The position numbers were made by a program, and so were the translations under genes. From contig WFYH01000016.1 of NCBI GenBank assembly GCA_015490215.1, forward strand, positions 1-7,970: DNA of 7,970 bases, given 5' to 3'. The stretch is from Aquificaceae bacterium (GTDB lineage: Bacteria; Aquificota; Aquificia; Aquificales; Aquificaceae). A model generated the notes under the pieces. It was not told the origin of the DNA. It worked only from the letters and a program-made list of their open reading frames with translations, and searched no databases. Below are positions 1 to 6,159 of this stretch, in pieces. Positions within the stretch are counted from its first letter, which is position 1; the number at the start of each line of letters is the position of its first letter.

Positions 1-2
1 CC

Positions 3-1631
3 TCCTGCGGAAGCTGTGCGGAGCTGGTAGAGCAGATCCTACGCCAGTATGTTAAAGAAAAACCCGAAAGGGTCAACAAGATTGAGGTCATCAAGAAAGA
101 GCTCCATCCCTTTGATCCTGAATTTAAAGAGAGAATGCAGAAATACTTTGAGGAAGGAGACTGGCAGAAGATCCCCGAAGACGACAGGGACGTGCGCCTC
201 AAATGGTATGGGATCTTCTACAGGAAGGCAACCCCGGGTTACTTTATGATAAGGATAAGGGTTCCCAACGGAAGGCTCACCTACGAGCAGGCGAAAGTGA
301 TAGCACACCTATCGGAAAAGTTCTGCAGGGGCGAAGTTGAGATAACCTCCCGTCAACAGATCCAGATAAGGTGGATAGAACTCAAAAATATTCCCGAGAT
401 CTTGGAAGCTCTAAACAGCGTGGGACTCTCCACCCTGCAGACGGGAATGGACAACATCAGAAACGTCACAGGAGACCCTCTTACGGGTCTTGCGGAGGAC
501 TCTCTCATAGACACCTTAAGGCTCACCAAGGAGATAACCAACGTATTCCTCGGAAAGAAGAAGTATGCGGACATGCCGAGGAAGTTCAACGTAGCGGTAT
601 TGGGATCTCAAACTGACTCTATAAACTCCCGCTTTAACGACATATGCCTTTCTTTGGCTCAAAAGGACGGGAAACTGGGCTTTAACCTATATCTCGGAGG
701 AAAGATAGGATCGGGAGGACCTGTAAAAGCCATAGACATGGACATGTTTGTAGAACCCTACGAGGCTCCGGATGTATGCAGGGCTGTCTTTGACATATAC
801 GCTACCTTCGGAAACAGGGAAAACAGGTCCAAAAACAGGCTCTTCTTCCTGCTTCAGGAGTGGGGAGTTGACCGCTTCAGGGAAGAGATAGAACAGAGGC
901 TTTACAAACCTATGCCTTCAAAAGGAGAAGACCTTGTAAACAGGTGGGGAGAGAGGGAAGGGGTTGTAAACCTCAGGAACGGGACATTTGCAGTCTTGGC
1001 GGTCGTTCCCGCGGGTAAGATAAAGGCGAAGGATCTTAGAACCGCAGCGGAGCTTTCCAGAAAATACGGAAGCAGGGAACTCAGACTTACGGTTTACCAG
1101 AACCTTTACATTCCCAACGTTCCAGAAGAAAACTTAGATGCACTTCTCAAGGAAGAGTTCTTCCAGAAATACCCGACCGTGAGCTCGCCTTTCATGACAC
1201 ATCTGATAGCCTGTGCGGGAAGTGACACCTGCAGTTTCGGGGTCATACCTAACAAGAGCGACGCGGTCAGGGTAGCAAACTATCTTTCCGAAAGACTTAA
1301 ACTTGACATTCCCATAAGGATGCACTGGTCCGCCTGCGCTAAGGGTTGCGGACAGCACGGATGCGGTGATATTGGCTTTGTGGGAACCAAGACAAAGATT
1401 AACGGGGAGGCGGTTCTTGCGGTGGACATCTTCGCAGGCGGGTCTACCACTTCCGAAGGCTTCAAGGTCGTTCAGGGACTTCCCTTAGACAAAGTAGAAG
1501 AAGCCACTGAGCTTCTTGTGAAATACTACCTTGAAAACAGACAGGAAGGGGAAACCTTCGCCCAGTTCGCTCACAGGGTGGGACCAGACGCCCTTAAGGC
1601 TGTCCTTATGGGTTTGGGGGTGGGGGTTTAG
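3..1631 (+). CDS. nirA: Siroheme/[4Fe-4S] nitrite reductase, NirA-like with N-terminal BFD-type iron-sulfur segment (5' partial)
   Basis: Predicted assimilatory nitrite reductase: six-electron reduction of nitrite to ammonium in the cytoplasm. The frame is open from base 3, so the ATG at 135 is not the real start; 542 residues are visible. Residues 1-8 contain a CGSC motif (C2, C5) followed by a helix, like the end of the [2Fe-2S] BFD domain of NirB proteins. Then come two ferredoxin-like and two siroheme/Fe-S modules, as in cyanobacterial NirA. Recognisable motifs are the TSRQQIQIRW, MDNIRN and PRKFN segments and the cluster ligands CX5C (C404, C410) and CX3C (C445, C449), which hold the 4Fe-4S cluster bridged to siroheme. 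The stop is TAG at 1629. Its 3' end overlaps hepT on the opposite strand by 26 nt. The nitrite channel and siroheme gene downstream support nitrite rather than sulfite. Databases may name homologues nirB; what lies upstream (flavoprotein module or not) cannot be seen. Confidence 0.88.
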   Translation, partial: SCGSCAELVEQILRQYVKEKPERVNKIEVIKKELHPFDPEFKERMQKYFEEGDWQKIPEDDRDVRLKWYGIFYRKATPGYFMIRIRVPNGRLTYEQAKVIAHLSEKFCRGEVEITSRQQIQIRWIELKNIPEILEALNSVGLSTLQTGMDNIRNVTGDPLTGLAEDSLIDTLRLTKEITNVFLGKKKYADMPRKFNVAVLGSQTDSINSRFNDICLSLAQKDGKLGFNLYLGGKIGSGGPVKAIDMDMFVEPYEAPDVCRAVFDIYATFGNRENRSKNRLFFLLQEWGVDRFREEIEQRLYKPMPSKGEDLVNRWGEREGVVNLRNGTFAVLAVVPAGKIKAKDLRTAAELSRKYGSRELRLTVYQNLYIPNVPEENLDALLKEEFFQKYPTVSSPFMTHLIACAGSDTCSFGVIPNKSDAVRVANYLSERLKLDIPIRMHWSACAKGCGQHGCGDIGFVGTKTKINGEAVLAVDIFAGGSTTSEGFKVVQGLPLDKVEEATELLVKYYLENRQEGETFAQFAHRVGPDALKAVLMGLGVGV

Positions 1632-2019
1632 GAAATCTCTCCTCAAGTCTCTCCCCCACCCTCCTTATCAAACTTACGTAATCCTTGAGCTTCCCGAACA
1701 GTTTTTCCGCCAGCTCTTCGTGATAGGTGTGGACCGTAAGGTTCCTGTCGTCCACCATTCTCAGAAGTTCTTTAAGCTCCTCCTCGGTTATATATTTGTT
1801 TCTGAAGAGCTCCCTCATGCAGGACTTGGGGGAATTGCACTCTATACCTTCCAGTTCCCTTAGAGAGCTTTTTATTAGCTTCCAGAGTATCTCGAAGGTG
1901 AACTCGAACCTCTGTATGGCCGAGTCCCTGAGGAATGGATAAAGGTCTTCTCCTCTTTTCTCTTCCGCCAATAGAACCGCCTCCTCAAGTCTGCCGAGAG
2001 CCCTTTGGAAGTTCTCCAT
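1606..2019 (-). CDS. hepT: HepT-like HEPN toxin (nucleotidyltransferase substrate-binding family, HI0074-like)
   Basis: 137-residue, largely helical protein of the HEPN family paired with minimal nucleotidyltransferases. The diagnostic RX4HXY motif is intact: R92-N-L-T-V-H97-T-Y99, just after a DD pair. In characterised HepT/MntA systems this motif is the RNase site of the toxin, and its Tyr is AMPylated by MntA to neutralise it; that role is inferred here by family. The N-terminal part (LEEAVLLAEE, DSAIQRFEFTFEILWKLIK) matches the helical dimer core of the family. The ATG at 2019 lies 8 nt after the mntA stop, so the two are co-transcribed with the antitoxin gene first. The C-terminus ends in a short proline-rich tail (KPPPPNP) encoded by the strand opposite the last codons of the nitrite reductase gene; the ORFs overlap by 26 nt. 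The length is typical for the family, so the gene looks intact. Confidence 0.87.
   Translation of the reverse strand: MENFQRALGRLEEAVLLAEEKRGEDLYPFLRDSAIQRFEFTFEILWKLIKSSLRELEGIECNSPKSCMRELFRNKYITEEELKELLRMVDDRNLTVHTYHEELAEKLFGKLKDYVSLIRRVGERLEERFPKPPPPNP
1616..1663. other. GC-rich stem-loop in the convergent nirA/hepT overlap
   Basis: GGGTGGGGG at 1618-1626 is exactly complementary to CCCCCACCC at 1653-1661, with a 26-nt loop; two more pairs (one G-T) extend it to 1616-1663. It straddles the nirA stop and the 3' end of hepT. It could block read-through between the convergent genes, but neither strand has a following T-run, so it is not a standard intrinsic terminator. The left arm is also G-tract rich. 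Confidence 0.35.
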
Positions 2020-2027
2020 TTGCTTTC

Positions 2028-2348
2028 TCAGCCTATCCAGAGCCTTCCCTCCTTAAGAACCAACTTCCTGAACTCCTCGCTCGCTTTAGAAAGATCCACC
2101 ATGTCCACGAAGAAGGTCAGGTTAGATTCTTCAAGGATCTCCCTCAAAAGGGAAAGTTCGTAGCTTATGTCCTCCTCCGAGAGGAAACCCAGGTCCAGAT
2201 CGCTACGGGGTGTGTGGTCTCCCCTCGCCCTCGATCCGAAGATGTAAACCTTTACTTTCTTGGCTTTGAATATCTCCTTTATAACCTTCTTAAGATCCTC
2301 AAGATCTTTTATGTCTTGAGGCCTTATGTTCAGAGGCTCCATGCCCAT
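2028..2348 (-). CDS. mntA: MntA-like minimal nucleotidyltransferase antitoxin
   Basis: 106-residue minimal nucleotidyltransferase (MNT, DNA polymerase beta-like fold). The GSX10DXD signature is complete: G38-S39, then ten residues, then D50-L-D52 in the segment IFGSRARGD...SDLDL, with a third acidic position probably D82 (FFVDMVD). In known systems the MNT protein transfers AMP from ATP to the Tyr of its HEPN partner and so acts as the antitoxin. It precedes hepT by 8 nt on the minus strand. The reading frame extends upstream to an ATG at 2450, but that would run through the sigma-54 site and the leader of the divergent gene and adds non-conserved sequence. I chose the ATG at 2348; a second ATG two codons later (2342) is equally possible. 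A GGTGG run on the minus strand lies upstream at somewhat long spacing, so the exact start is uncertain. Confidence 0.85.
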   Translation of the reverse strand: MGMEPLNIRPQDIKDLEDLKKVIKEIFKAKKVKVYIFGSRARGDHTPRSDLDLGFLSEEDISYELSLLREILEESNLTFFVDMVDLSKASEEFRKLVLKEGRLWIG

Positions 2349-2375
2349 ATAAAGAATACACCACCTAAGGGGAGC

Positions 2376-2399
2376 GGTATGGCACACTTCTTGCATACC
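2376..2399. repeat. Perfect 6-bp inverted repeat GGTATG-N12-CATACC over the sigma-54 site
   Basis: GGTATG at 2376-2381 is matched exactly by CATACC at 2394-2399, giving a 24-bp dyad that shares its bases with the putative -24/-12 promoter. It could be an operator for a regulator of either divergent unit (mntA-hepT or the nitrite transport operon), or simply chance. No known regulator is assigned. Confidence 0.35.
2380..2395 (+). promoter_or_regulatory. Sigma-54 (RpoN) -24/-12 promoter upstream of the nitrite channel gene
   Basis: The 16-base string TGGCACACTTCTTGCA fits the RpoN consensus TGGCACGRNNNTTGCW at both invariant cores: GG and GC are present with exact spacing, the TGGCAC and TTGCA blocks are complete, and only the G and R positions differ. 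Expected transcription start is near 2406, giving a leader of about 60 nt before the ATG at 2467. Sigma-54 control of nitrogen-source uptake is well established in bacteria, which fits the nitrite channel and siroheme gene just downstream. An enhancer-binding activator would be required; I found no convincing activator site upstream, where the mntA coding region lies. Confidence 0.65.
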
Positions 2400-2416
2400 A
2401 TCAAGTAAAGGCGCCC

Positions 2417-2448
2417 GAGATGGAGGGAGCTTGCAATTTCCAAATCTC
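2417..2448 (+). other. Possible leader stem-loop upstream of the nitrite channel gene
   Basis: GAGATGGA (2417-2424) can pair with TCC (2439-2441) and ATCTC (2444-2448), giving 8 base pairs with a 2-nt bulge and a 14-nt loop. It lies wholly inside the predicted leader, ending 6 nt before the Shine-Dalgarno. It may be incidental. Confidence 0.25.
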
Positions 2449-2454
2449 ATAGAT

Positions 2455-2460
2455 AGGAGG
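2455..2460 (+). promoter_or_regulatory. Shine-Dalgarno AGGAGG deciding the nitrite channel start
   Basis: A perfect AGGAGG ends 6 nt before the ATG at 2467. This selects that ATG over the in-frame ATG at 2431, which has no comparable site and lies in the leader hairpin. Confidence 0.85.
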
Positions 2461-2466
2461 TGGAAG

Positions 2467-3294
2467 ATGGGTTACGTGAAGCCTGAAGCGGTGGTGGATC
2501 AGATGATCCAAGCGGGCGCCTATAAGGCGAGCTTGTCTGCCAAGGACCTCCTGATAAGGGGGTTCCTCGCGGGAGCCCTGCTGGGCTACGCGGTTACGGT
2601 GGCTTTCTCAGCCATAGCCCAGTCAGAGATGAGGATAGTAGGGTCGCTGGTCTTTCCCCTCGGATTCGTGATGATAGTTTTGCTGGGTCTGGAGCTGGTA
2701 ACGGGTAACTTCGCACTGATACCTTTGGCGGTCCTCGAAAGGAAAACGACGGTAGGCAGGATGCTCTACAACTGGTTCTGGGTCTACATAGGGCACCTTT
2801 TGGGAACCTTCTTCTACGGTTTCCTCTTTTGGATCTCAGCTACGAAGATGGGAGCGGTCCCGGACCCGGTAGTTGGCAAGATGATTGCGAAGGTAGCTGA
2901 AGCTAACACACTCGGATATGCGGAGTTGGGGTTCGTGAACGGTTGGACTGTAGCTTTTGTAAAGGCTATGCTCTGCAACTGGATGGTCACCCTCGGTGCA
3001 GTTATGGCCATGGTAGCTCAGCACGTGATAGGCAAGATCGCTGCCATGTGGCTTCCTATACTTACCTTCTTTGCCCTCGGATTTGAGCACGCGGTGGTAA
3101 ATATGTTCCTCATGCCTACGGGGATGCTCTTTGGTGCAAACATAACCCTCTTTGACTGGTGGTTTTGGAATCAGATACCCGTTACCATAGGAAACCTCGT
3201 GGCGGGCTTTACCTTTACGGGGCTCGGGCTTTACCTAACGCATAGGAAGAAAGAAGATCTTCAGCCTCAGGAGGCTGTGGAAAAGGTAGCTTGA
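2467..3294 (+). CDS. nirC: Formate/nitrite transporter (FNT) family channel, probable nitrite channel
   Basis: 275-residue inner-membrane protein with about six hydrophobic segments, the usual size for FocA/NirC pentameric anion channels. Family signatures are visible: GLELVTGN (residues 74-81, first FNT signature region), KAMLCNWMVTLGAVMA (166-181, second signature region) and GFEHAVVNMF (205-214), carrying the central pore His208 and Asn212. The N-terminus (PEAVVDQMIQAGAYKASLS) also fits the family. FNT members carry formate, nitrite or hydrosulfide. Nitrite is inferred from the siroheme nitrite reductase upstream and the siroheme methyltransferase starting 1 nt after its stop. It begins the plus-strand gene string and sits behind a likely sigma-54 promoter. 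The start is set by AGGAGG six bases upstream. Confidence 0.92.
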   Translation: MGYVKPEAVVDQMIQAGAYKASLSAKDLLIRGFLAGALLGYAVTVAFSAIAQSEMRIVGSLVFPLGFVMIVLLGLELVTGNFALIPLAVLERKTTVGRMLYNWFWVYIGHLLGTFFYGFLFWISATKMGAVPDPVVGKMIAKVAEANTLGYAELGFVNGWTVAFVKAMLCNWMVTLGAVMAMVAQHVIGKIAAMWLPILTFFALGFEHAVVNMFLMPTGMLFGANITLFDWWFWNQIPVTIGNLVAGFTFTGLGLYLTHRKKEDLQPQEAVEKVA

Positions 3295-3295
3295 C

Positions 3296-4096
3296 ATGGG
3301 AAAGGTATACCTCGTAGGTGGCGGGCCCGGAGATCCGGAACTACTTACGGTCAAGGCCTATAAGCTGATTCAAAGTGCGGACGTAATTCTATTCGACGCA
3401 CTTGTAAACAAGGAAATACTTTCTCTGGCAAAACCGGACTGCCTCAAGATTTACGTTGGGAAGAGGGACGGGAAACACTCCCTTCCTCAGGAGGAGATAA
3501 ACGATCTTATGATCAGACTATCGCGGGTCTACGACAGGGTGGTCCGCTTGAAGGGAGGAGACCCTTTTGTATTTGGAAGGGGAGGAGAGGAGATCTTGGC
3601 CCTGGTAGAGGAGGGGGTTGACGTTGAAGTAGTTCCGGGTGTCAGCTCCGCTATAGCGGGGCCCGCCTCCGCGGGTATACCTGTCACATACAGGGGTATC
3701 GCCTCTTCCTTCGCGGTCGTAACTGGACACCCTAACAGAGATATAGATTGGTCTGCTTTCGCTAAGGTGGATACCCTCATAATCCTTATGGGGGTTAAAA
3801 ACCGTCAAAAGATAGCTCAAGAGTTAATAAAAGTGGGAAGAGATCCCGCTGAGCCCGTAGCTTTTGTAGAAAGTGCAACAACCTCAAAACAGCGTGAGAT
3901 CTTCACCACACTCAAAGATCTCGCGGAAAAACCACCTCACGTGAACCCGCCCGCGGTTATGGTCGTGGGTAAAGTGGTTAAGGTGGGTAGTATAATAGCC
4001 CTTAAATCTCTCAAGGGGTGGTCAGATGGCGGAGAAGAAGTGGAGGACAGCCATAACCCAGCACGTGGAACACGAAACCTACATAAGGGGCTATAG
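3296..4096 (+). CDS. cobA: Uroporphyrinogen-III C-methyltransferase (SUMT)
   Basis: 266-residue SAM-dependent methyltransferase that methylates uroporphyrinogen III at C2 and C7 to precorrin-2, the branch point to siroheme and cobalamin. Motifs in order: [14 protein letters not shown] (residues 8-21), the SAM-binding [16 protein letters not shown] (84-99), [23 protein letters not shown] (112-134), VTGH (142-145) and ILMGV (163-167). It is the single-domain form, with no CysG-type dehydrogenase/ferrochelatase part. It starts 1 nt after the nirC stop with an AAGG upstream inside nirC, so translation is probably coupled. The local job is most likely siroheme for the nitrite reductase. Oddity: the family core ends near residue 236, but the frame continues, and residues about 244-266 are encoded inside the next gene in another frame (71-nt overlap). 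Confidence 0.93.
   Translation: MGKVYLVGGGPGDPELLTVKAYKLIQSADVILFDALVNKEILSLAKPDCLKIYVGKRDGKHSLPQEEINDLMIRLSRVYDRVVRLKGGDPFVFGRGGEEILALVEEGVDVEVVPGVSSAIAGPASAGIPVTYRGIASSFAVVTGHPNRDIDWSAFAKVDTLIILMGVKNRQKIAQELIKVGRDPAEPVAFVESATTSKQREIFTTLKDLAEKPPHVNPPAVMVVGKVVKVGSIIALKSLKGWSDGGEEVEDSHNPARGTRNLHKGL
3991..3996 (+). promoter_or_regulatory. Candidate internal -10 element (TATAAT) ahead of the citryl-CoA lyase gene
   Basis: An exact TATAAT inside the end of cobA lies about 30 nt before the ATG at 4026, so a start near 4003 would give a short leader containing the ribosome binding site. No good -35 hexamer is present at 16-18 bp and there is no TG extension, so this is a weak call. It could give constitutive expression of the downstream metabolic genes. 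Confidence 0.3.
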
Positions 4097-4808
4097 GCTA
4101 TTAGACCTCGTGGGGAACCTCAGCTTCGCTCAAGCCATATACCTGATACTGAAGGGAGAACTTCCCAATGAAGCGGAGTCGAAGATGATGGAAGCCATGT
4201 TTGTGTCCGTAATAGACCACGGTATAGCACCTCCTTCCGTGATCGCTGCGAGGGCGGTAGCAAGCGGTGGAAATTCGCTGAACGTAGGTGTTGCAGCGGG
4301 AATAATGGCCTTCGGCTCCGCACACGGAGGCGCGCTGGAAGACGCTATGAAGTTCATGCAGGAAGGTGTTTCAAGTCAAAGACCCGTTGAGGAAATAGTT
4401 TCCGAATACCTTTCTCAGAAAAAACCCATACCCGGATACGGCCACCGCTACTACAAGGAGTTCGATCCCAGAACAAAAAGGCTTATGGACCTTGCCAAGG
4501 AATACGGTTTCTACGGAAAGCACTGTGAGTTCGCGGAAAAAGTAGAAGAGGAAATCTTCAAGCAAAAGGGTAAAAGGATCGTTTTGAACGTGGACGGTGC
4601 CATCGCCGCTATAGCTTCCGAGATGGGTTTTGACTGGAGGCTCGGAAAGGGCTTCTTCATCATAGGCAGGGTCCCCGGTCTTGTAGCTCACGTCTACGAG
4701 GAACTTACCATGGAAAAGCCTTTCTCCAAGCGTCTGAACGAAAAGGAAGAGACCGAATACATCGGAGTTCCGCCCAGAGATTTGCCGGAAGAGTTTAAAA
4801 AGGTATGA
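4026..4808 (+). CDS. ccl: Citryl-CoA lyase (short citrate synthase homologue) of the reductive TCA cycle
   Basis: 260-residue citrate synthase-superfamily protein, far shorter than true citrate synthases (about 370-430). It keeps the catalytic residues: His100 in AHGGA, His140 in GYGHRYY and Asp190 in NVDGAIAAI, plus DHG at 64-66 and the VPGLVAHVYEE segment near the C-terminus. The size and organism type fit the citryl-CoA lyase of Hydrogenobacter and Aquifex, which splits citryl-CoA into acetyl-CoA and oxaloacetate after citryl-CoA synthetase; together they replace ATP-citrate lyase in reductive TCA carbon fixation. The partner synthetase is not in this window. The start is backed by an AAGGGGTGG run at 4013-4021. 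It overlaps the tail of cobA by 71 nt and the next gene by 4 nt (ATGA). A citrate synthase role is less likely but cannot be excluded by sequence alone. Confidence 0.87.
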   Translation: MAEKKWRTAITQHVEHETYIRGYRLLDLVGNLSFAQAIYLILKGELPNEAESKMMEAMFVSVIDHGIAPPSVIAARAVASGGNSLNVGVAAGIMAFGSAHGGALEDAMKFMQEGVSSQRPVEEIVSEYLSQKKPIPGYGHRYYKEFDPRTKRLMDLAKEYGFYGKHCEFAEKVEEEIFKQKGKRIVLNVDGAIAAIASEMGFDWRLGKGFFIIGRVPGLVAHVYEELTMEKPFSKRLNEKEETEYIGVPPRDLPEEFKKV

Positions 4809-5314
4809 GCAAAAACTTAGCTTACGGGCTTGGAATAGTTTTAGTAGCCCTGCTTTTATACATCAGCCTTTTTACTCAAACCCAAAACCCTTATGAGGGG
4901 ACGTCCCTGTCAAAGGGATCCTCCGCTCCGGACTTTACGCTCAAGACCTTAGAGGGTAAAGAGATAAGGCTAAGTTCCCTGAAAGGGAAGGTAGTTCTCA
5001 TAAATTTTTGGGCCACTTGGTGTCCTCCCTGCAGGGAAGAGATGCCCCTTTTTGAAAGGGTTTACAAAAAATACAGGGACAAGGGATTTGAGATTTTAGC
5101 TATAAGCACGGACTCCTCCCAAGAACAGGTCAGAAAATTCATAAGAGACTTTAAGGTCTCTTTCCCCGTTCTCATGGACGACGGAAACGTTTCTAACCTC
5201 TACATGATTCAAGGTCTTCCCACCTCCTTTCTCCTTGACAGAGAGGGCAAGATCGTAAAGGTAAAACTTGGAAAATATACAGAGGTAGAAAGGGATCTCA
5301 AAGAGCTGTTGTAA
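4805..5314 (+). CDS. Membrane-anchored TlpA/ResA-like thioredoxin-fold protein
   Basis: 169-residue thiol-disulfide oxidoreductase. An N-terminal hydrophobic segment (about residues 6-22) acts as a signal anchor, leaving the thioredoxin domain on the outer face of the membrane. The domain opens with the APDFTL motif (41-46) typical of the TlpA/ResA/AhpC-TSA group, then the active site WCPPC (72-76, C73 and C76) and the cis-proline loop GLPTSF (Pro139). Such proteins keep Cys pairs reduced for cytochrome c haem attachment or for copper loading of the oxidase CuA centre. Its place directly before coxC favours the oxidase role, which is inference; a CcmG-like role is the alternative. The start overlaps the ccl stop (ATGA), so translation is coupled. 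Confidence 0.88.
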   Translation: MSKNLAYGLGIVLVALLLYISLFTQTQNPYEGTSLSKGSSAPDFTLKTLEGKEIRLSSLKGKVVLINFWATWCPPCREEMPLFERVYKKYRDKGFEILAISTDSSQEQVRKFIRDFKVSFPVLMDDGNVSNLYMIQGLPTSFLLDREGKIVKVKLGKYTEVERDLKELL

Positions 5315-5355
5315 AATATTTGGCTCAGGAAGAATAAAAAAAGGAGGTTAGGAGA

Positions 5356-6141
5356 ATGGCTCAGGAGGTTGCTCACCACCATCACGGAGAGCACGAGGTT
5401 AGTATCTGGCCCCTCCCCGTAGGTATAGCCATACTTCTCGCTCCAATCTCCATCACCGCTTACTTCGCTTGGAAGAACCCCCTCCTTGCGGTTATCCTCG
5501 GAGGTATATCCGCACTCCTTGCCATCATAGGTATGGCGGGATGGGCCAACGAGTTCTTTACCAAGGGACATGATGAAGGCTACGGAAACTTAGGTATTTA
5601 CCTATTCATAATCTCGGAGGTAGTTATCTTCGGAACCGTATTCGCAGCTTTTTGGATGGCGAGGGCTATCCACGCGGACGTGTGGGTGAGTCAGTGGATA
5701 CCGGAAGCTATGAACCTTAAAATGCCAATAATCCTCACCCTTATCCTCTGGGCGTCGAGTTTTACTATCTGGAAAGCGGAACAGGCGATGCACCACAACG
5801 AAACAGGTAAAACCGTTCTGTTTATTCTCCTCACTATGTTCTTAGGGCTTTTGTTTATAGTTCTCCACGTAGCGGAGTGGAAACACCTTTGGCATGAAGG
5901 GTTTACCTTGAGCTCCAACATGTACGGAACGGGATTTTACGTATTGACGGGGATACACACCTCCCACGTTATAGTCGGTTTGATAATGCAGGCCTATGTT
6001 CTGATATTTACCTTGGCGGGGAAGATAAACTCGGAAAAGATGACCATCCTGAGAACCACCAGCGCTTACTGGCACTTCGTTGACGTAATGTGGCTGTTGG
6101 TTGCAGGAACCGCTTATCTTGTGGGTGGTCTGAAAATATAA
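5356..6141 (+). CDS. coxC: Cytochrome c oxidase subunit III
   Basis: 261-residue integral membrane protein of the heme-copper oxidase subunit III family, with about seven transmembrane segments. Conserved features are the membrane glutamate in LFIISEVVIFG (Glu88), GTGFYVLTGIHTSHVIVG (191-208) with His201 and His204, and AYWHFVDVMWL (237-247). Subunit III stabilises the oxidase and helps proton uptake; it carries no metal. The N-terminus has a short His-rich stretch (HHHHGEH, 7-13) of unknown meaning. The start is supported by AAGGAGGT at 5341-5348, eight bases upstream. A 41-nt gap separates it from the thioredoxin gene. The subunit order III-II-I differs from the common II-I-III arrangement. 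Confidence 0.93.
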   Translation: MAQEVAHHHHGEHEVSIWPLPVGIAILLAPISITAYFAWKNPLLAVILGGISALLAIIGMAGWANEFFTKGHDEGYGNLGIYLFIISEVVIFGTVFAAFWMARAIHADVWVSQWIPEAMNLKMPIILTLILWASSFTIWKAEQAMHHNETGKTVLFILLTMFLGLLFIVLHVAEWKHLWHEGFTLSSNMYGTGFYVLTGIHTSHVIVGLIMQAYVLIFTLAGKINSEKMTILRTTSAYWHFVDVMWLLVAGTAYLVGGLKI

Positions 6142-6145
6142 GCTC

Positions 6146-6152
6146 AGGAGGT
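6146..6152 (+). promoter_or_regulatory. Shine-Dalgarno AGGAGGT deciding the coxB start
   Basis: AGGAGGT lies 7 nt before the ATG at 6160. The in-frame GTG at 6151, three codons earlier, falls inside this site and so cannot be the real start. Confidence 0.85.
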
Positions 6153-6159
6153 GTTCAGA

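Noticed and set aside
135..137. ATG at 135 as the start of the nitrite reductase
   Set aside because: The same frame is open to base 3 and encodes BFD-like sequence upstream, so the gene begins outside the window.
1616..1663. Classical intrinsic terminator for nirA or hepT
   Set aside because: The stem is strong but the loop is 26 nt and no T-run follows on either strand.
2340..2404. Sigma-70-like promoter for mntA on the minus strand (TATTCT near 2353-2358 or TTGATG at 2399-2404)
   Set aside because: Neither hexamer has a good partner at normal spacing, so I do not call it; the true mntA promoter remains unidentified.
1935..2408. 157-codon plus-strand frame opposite mntA/hepT
   Set aside because: The minus strand carries intact HEPN and MNT motifs; the plus-strand product has no recognisable features.
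5311..5355. Promoter in the 41-nt gap before coxC
   Set aside because: TTGTAA has only weak -10 candidates (GAATAA or AAGAAT) at 15-17 bp; the gap is better explained as an A-rich ribosome-binding region.
5374..5394. His-rich N-terminus of CoxC as an engineered tag
   Set aside because: Only four consecutive His within a natural acidic/His stretch in a native gene context; nothing suggests a vector.
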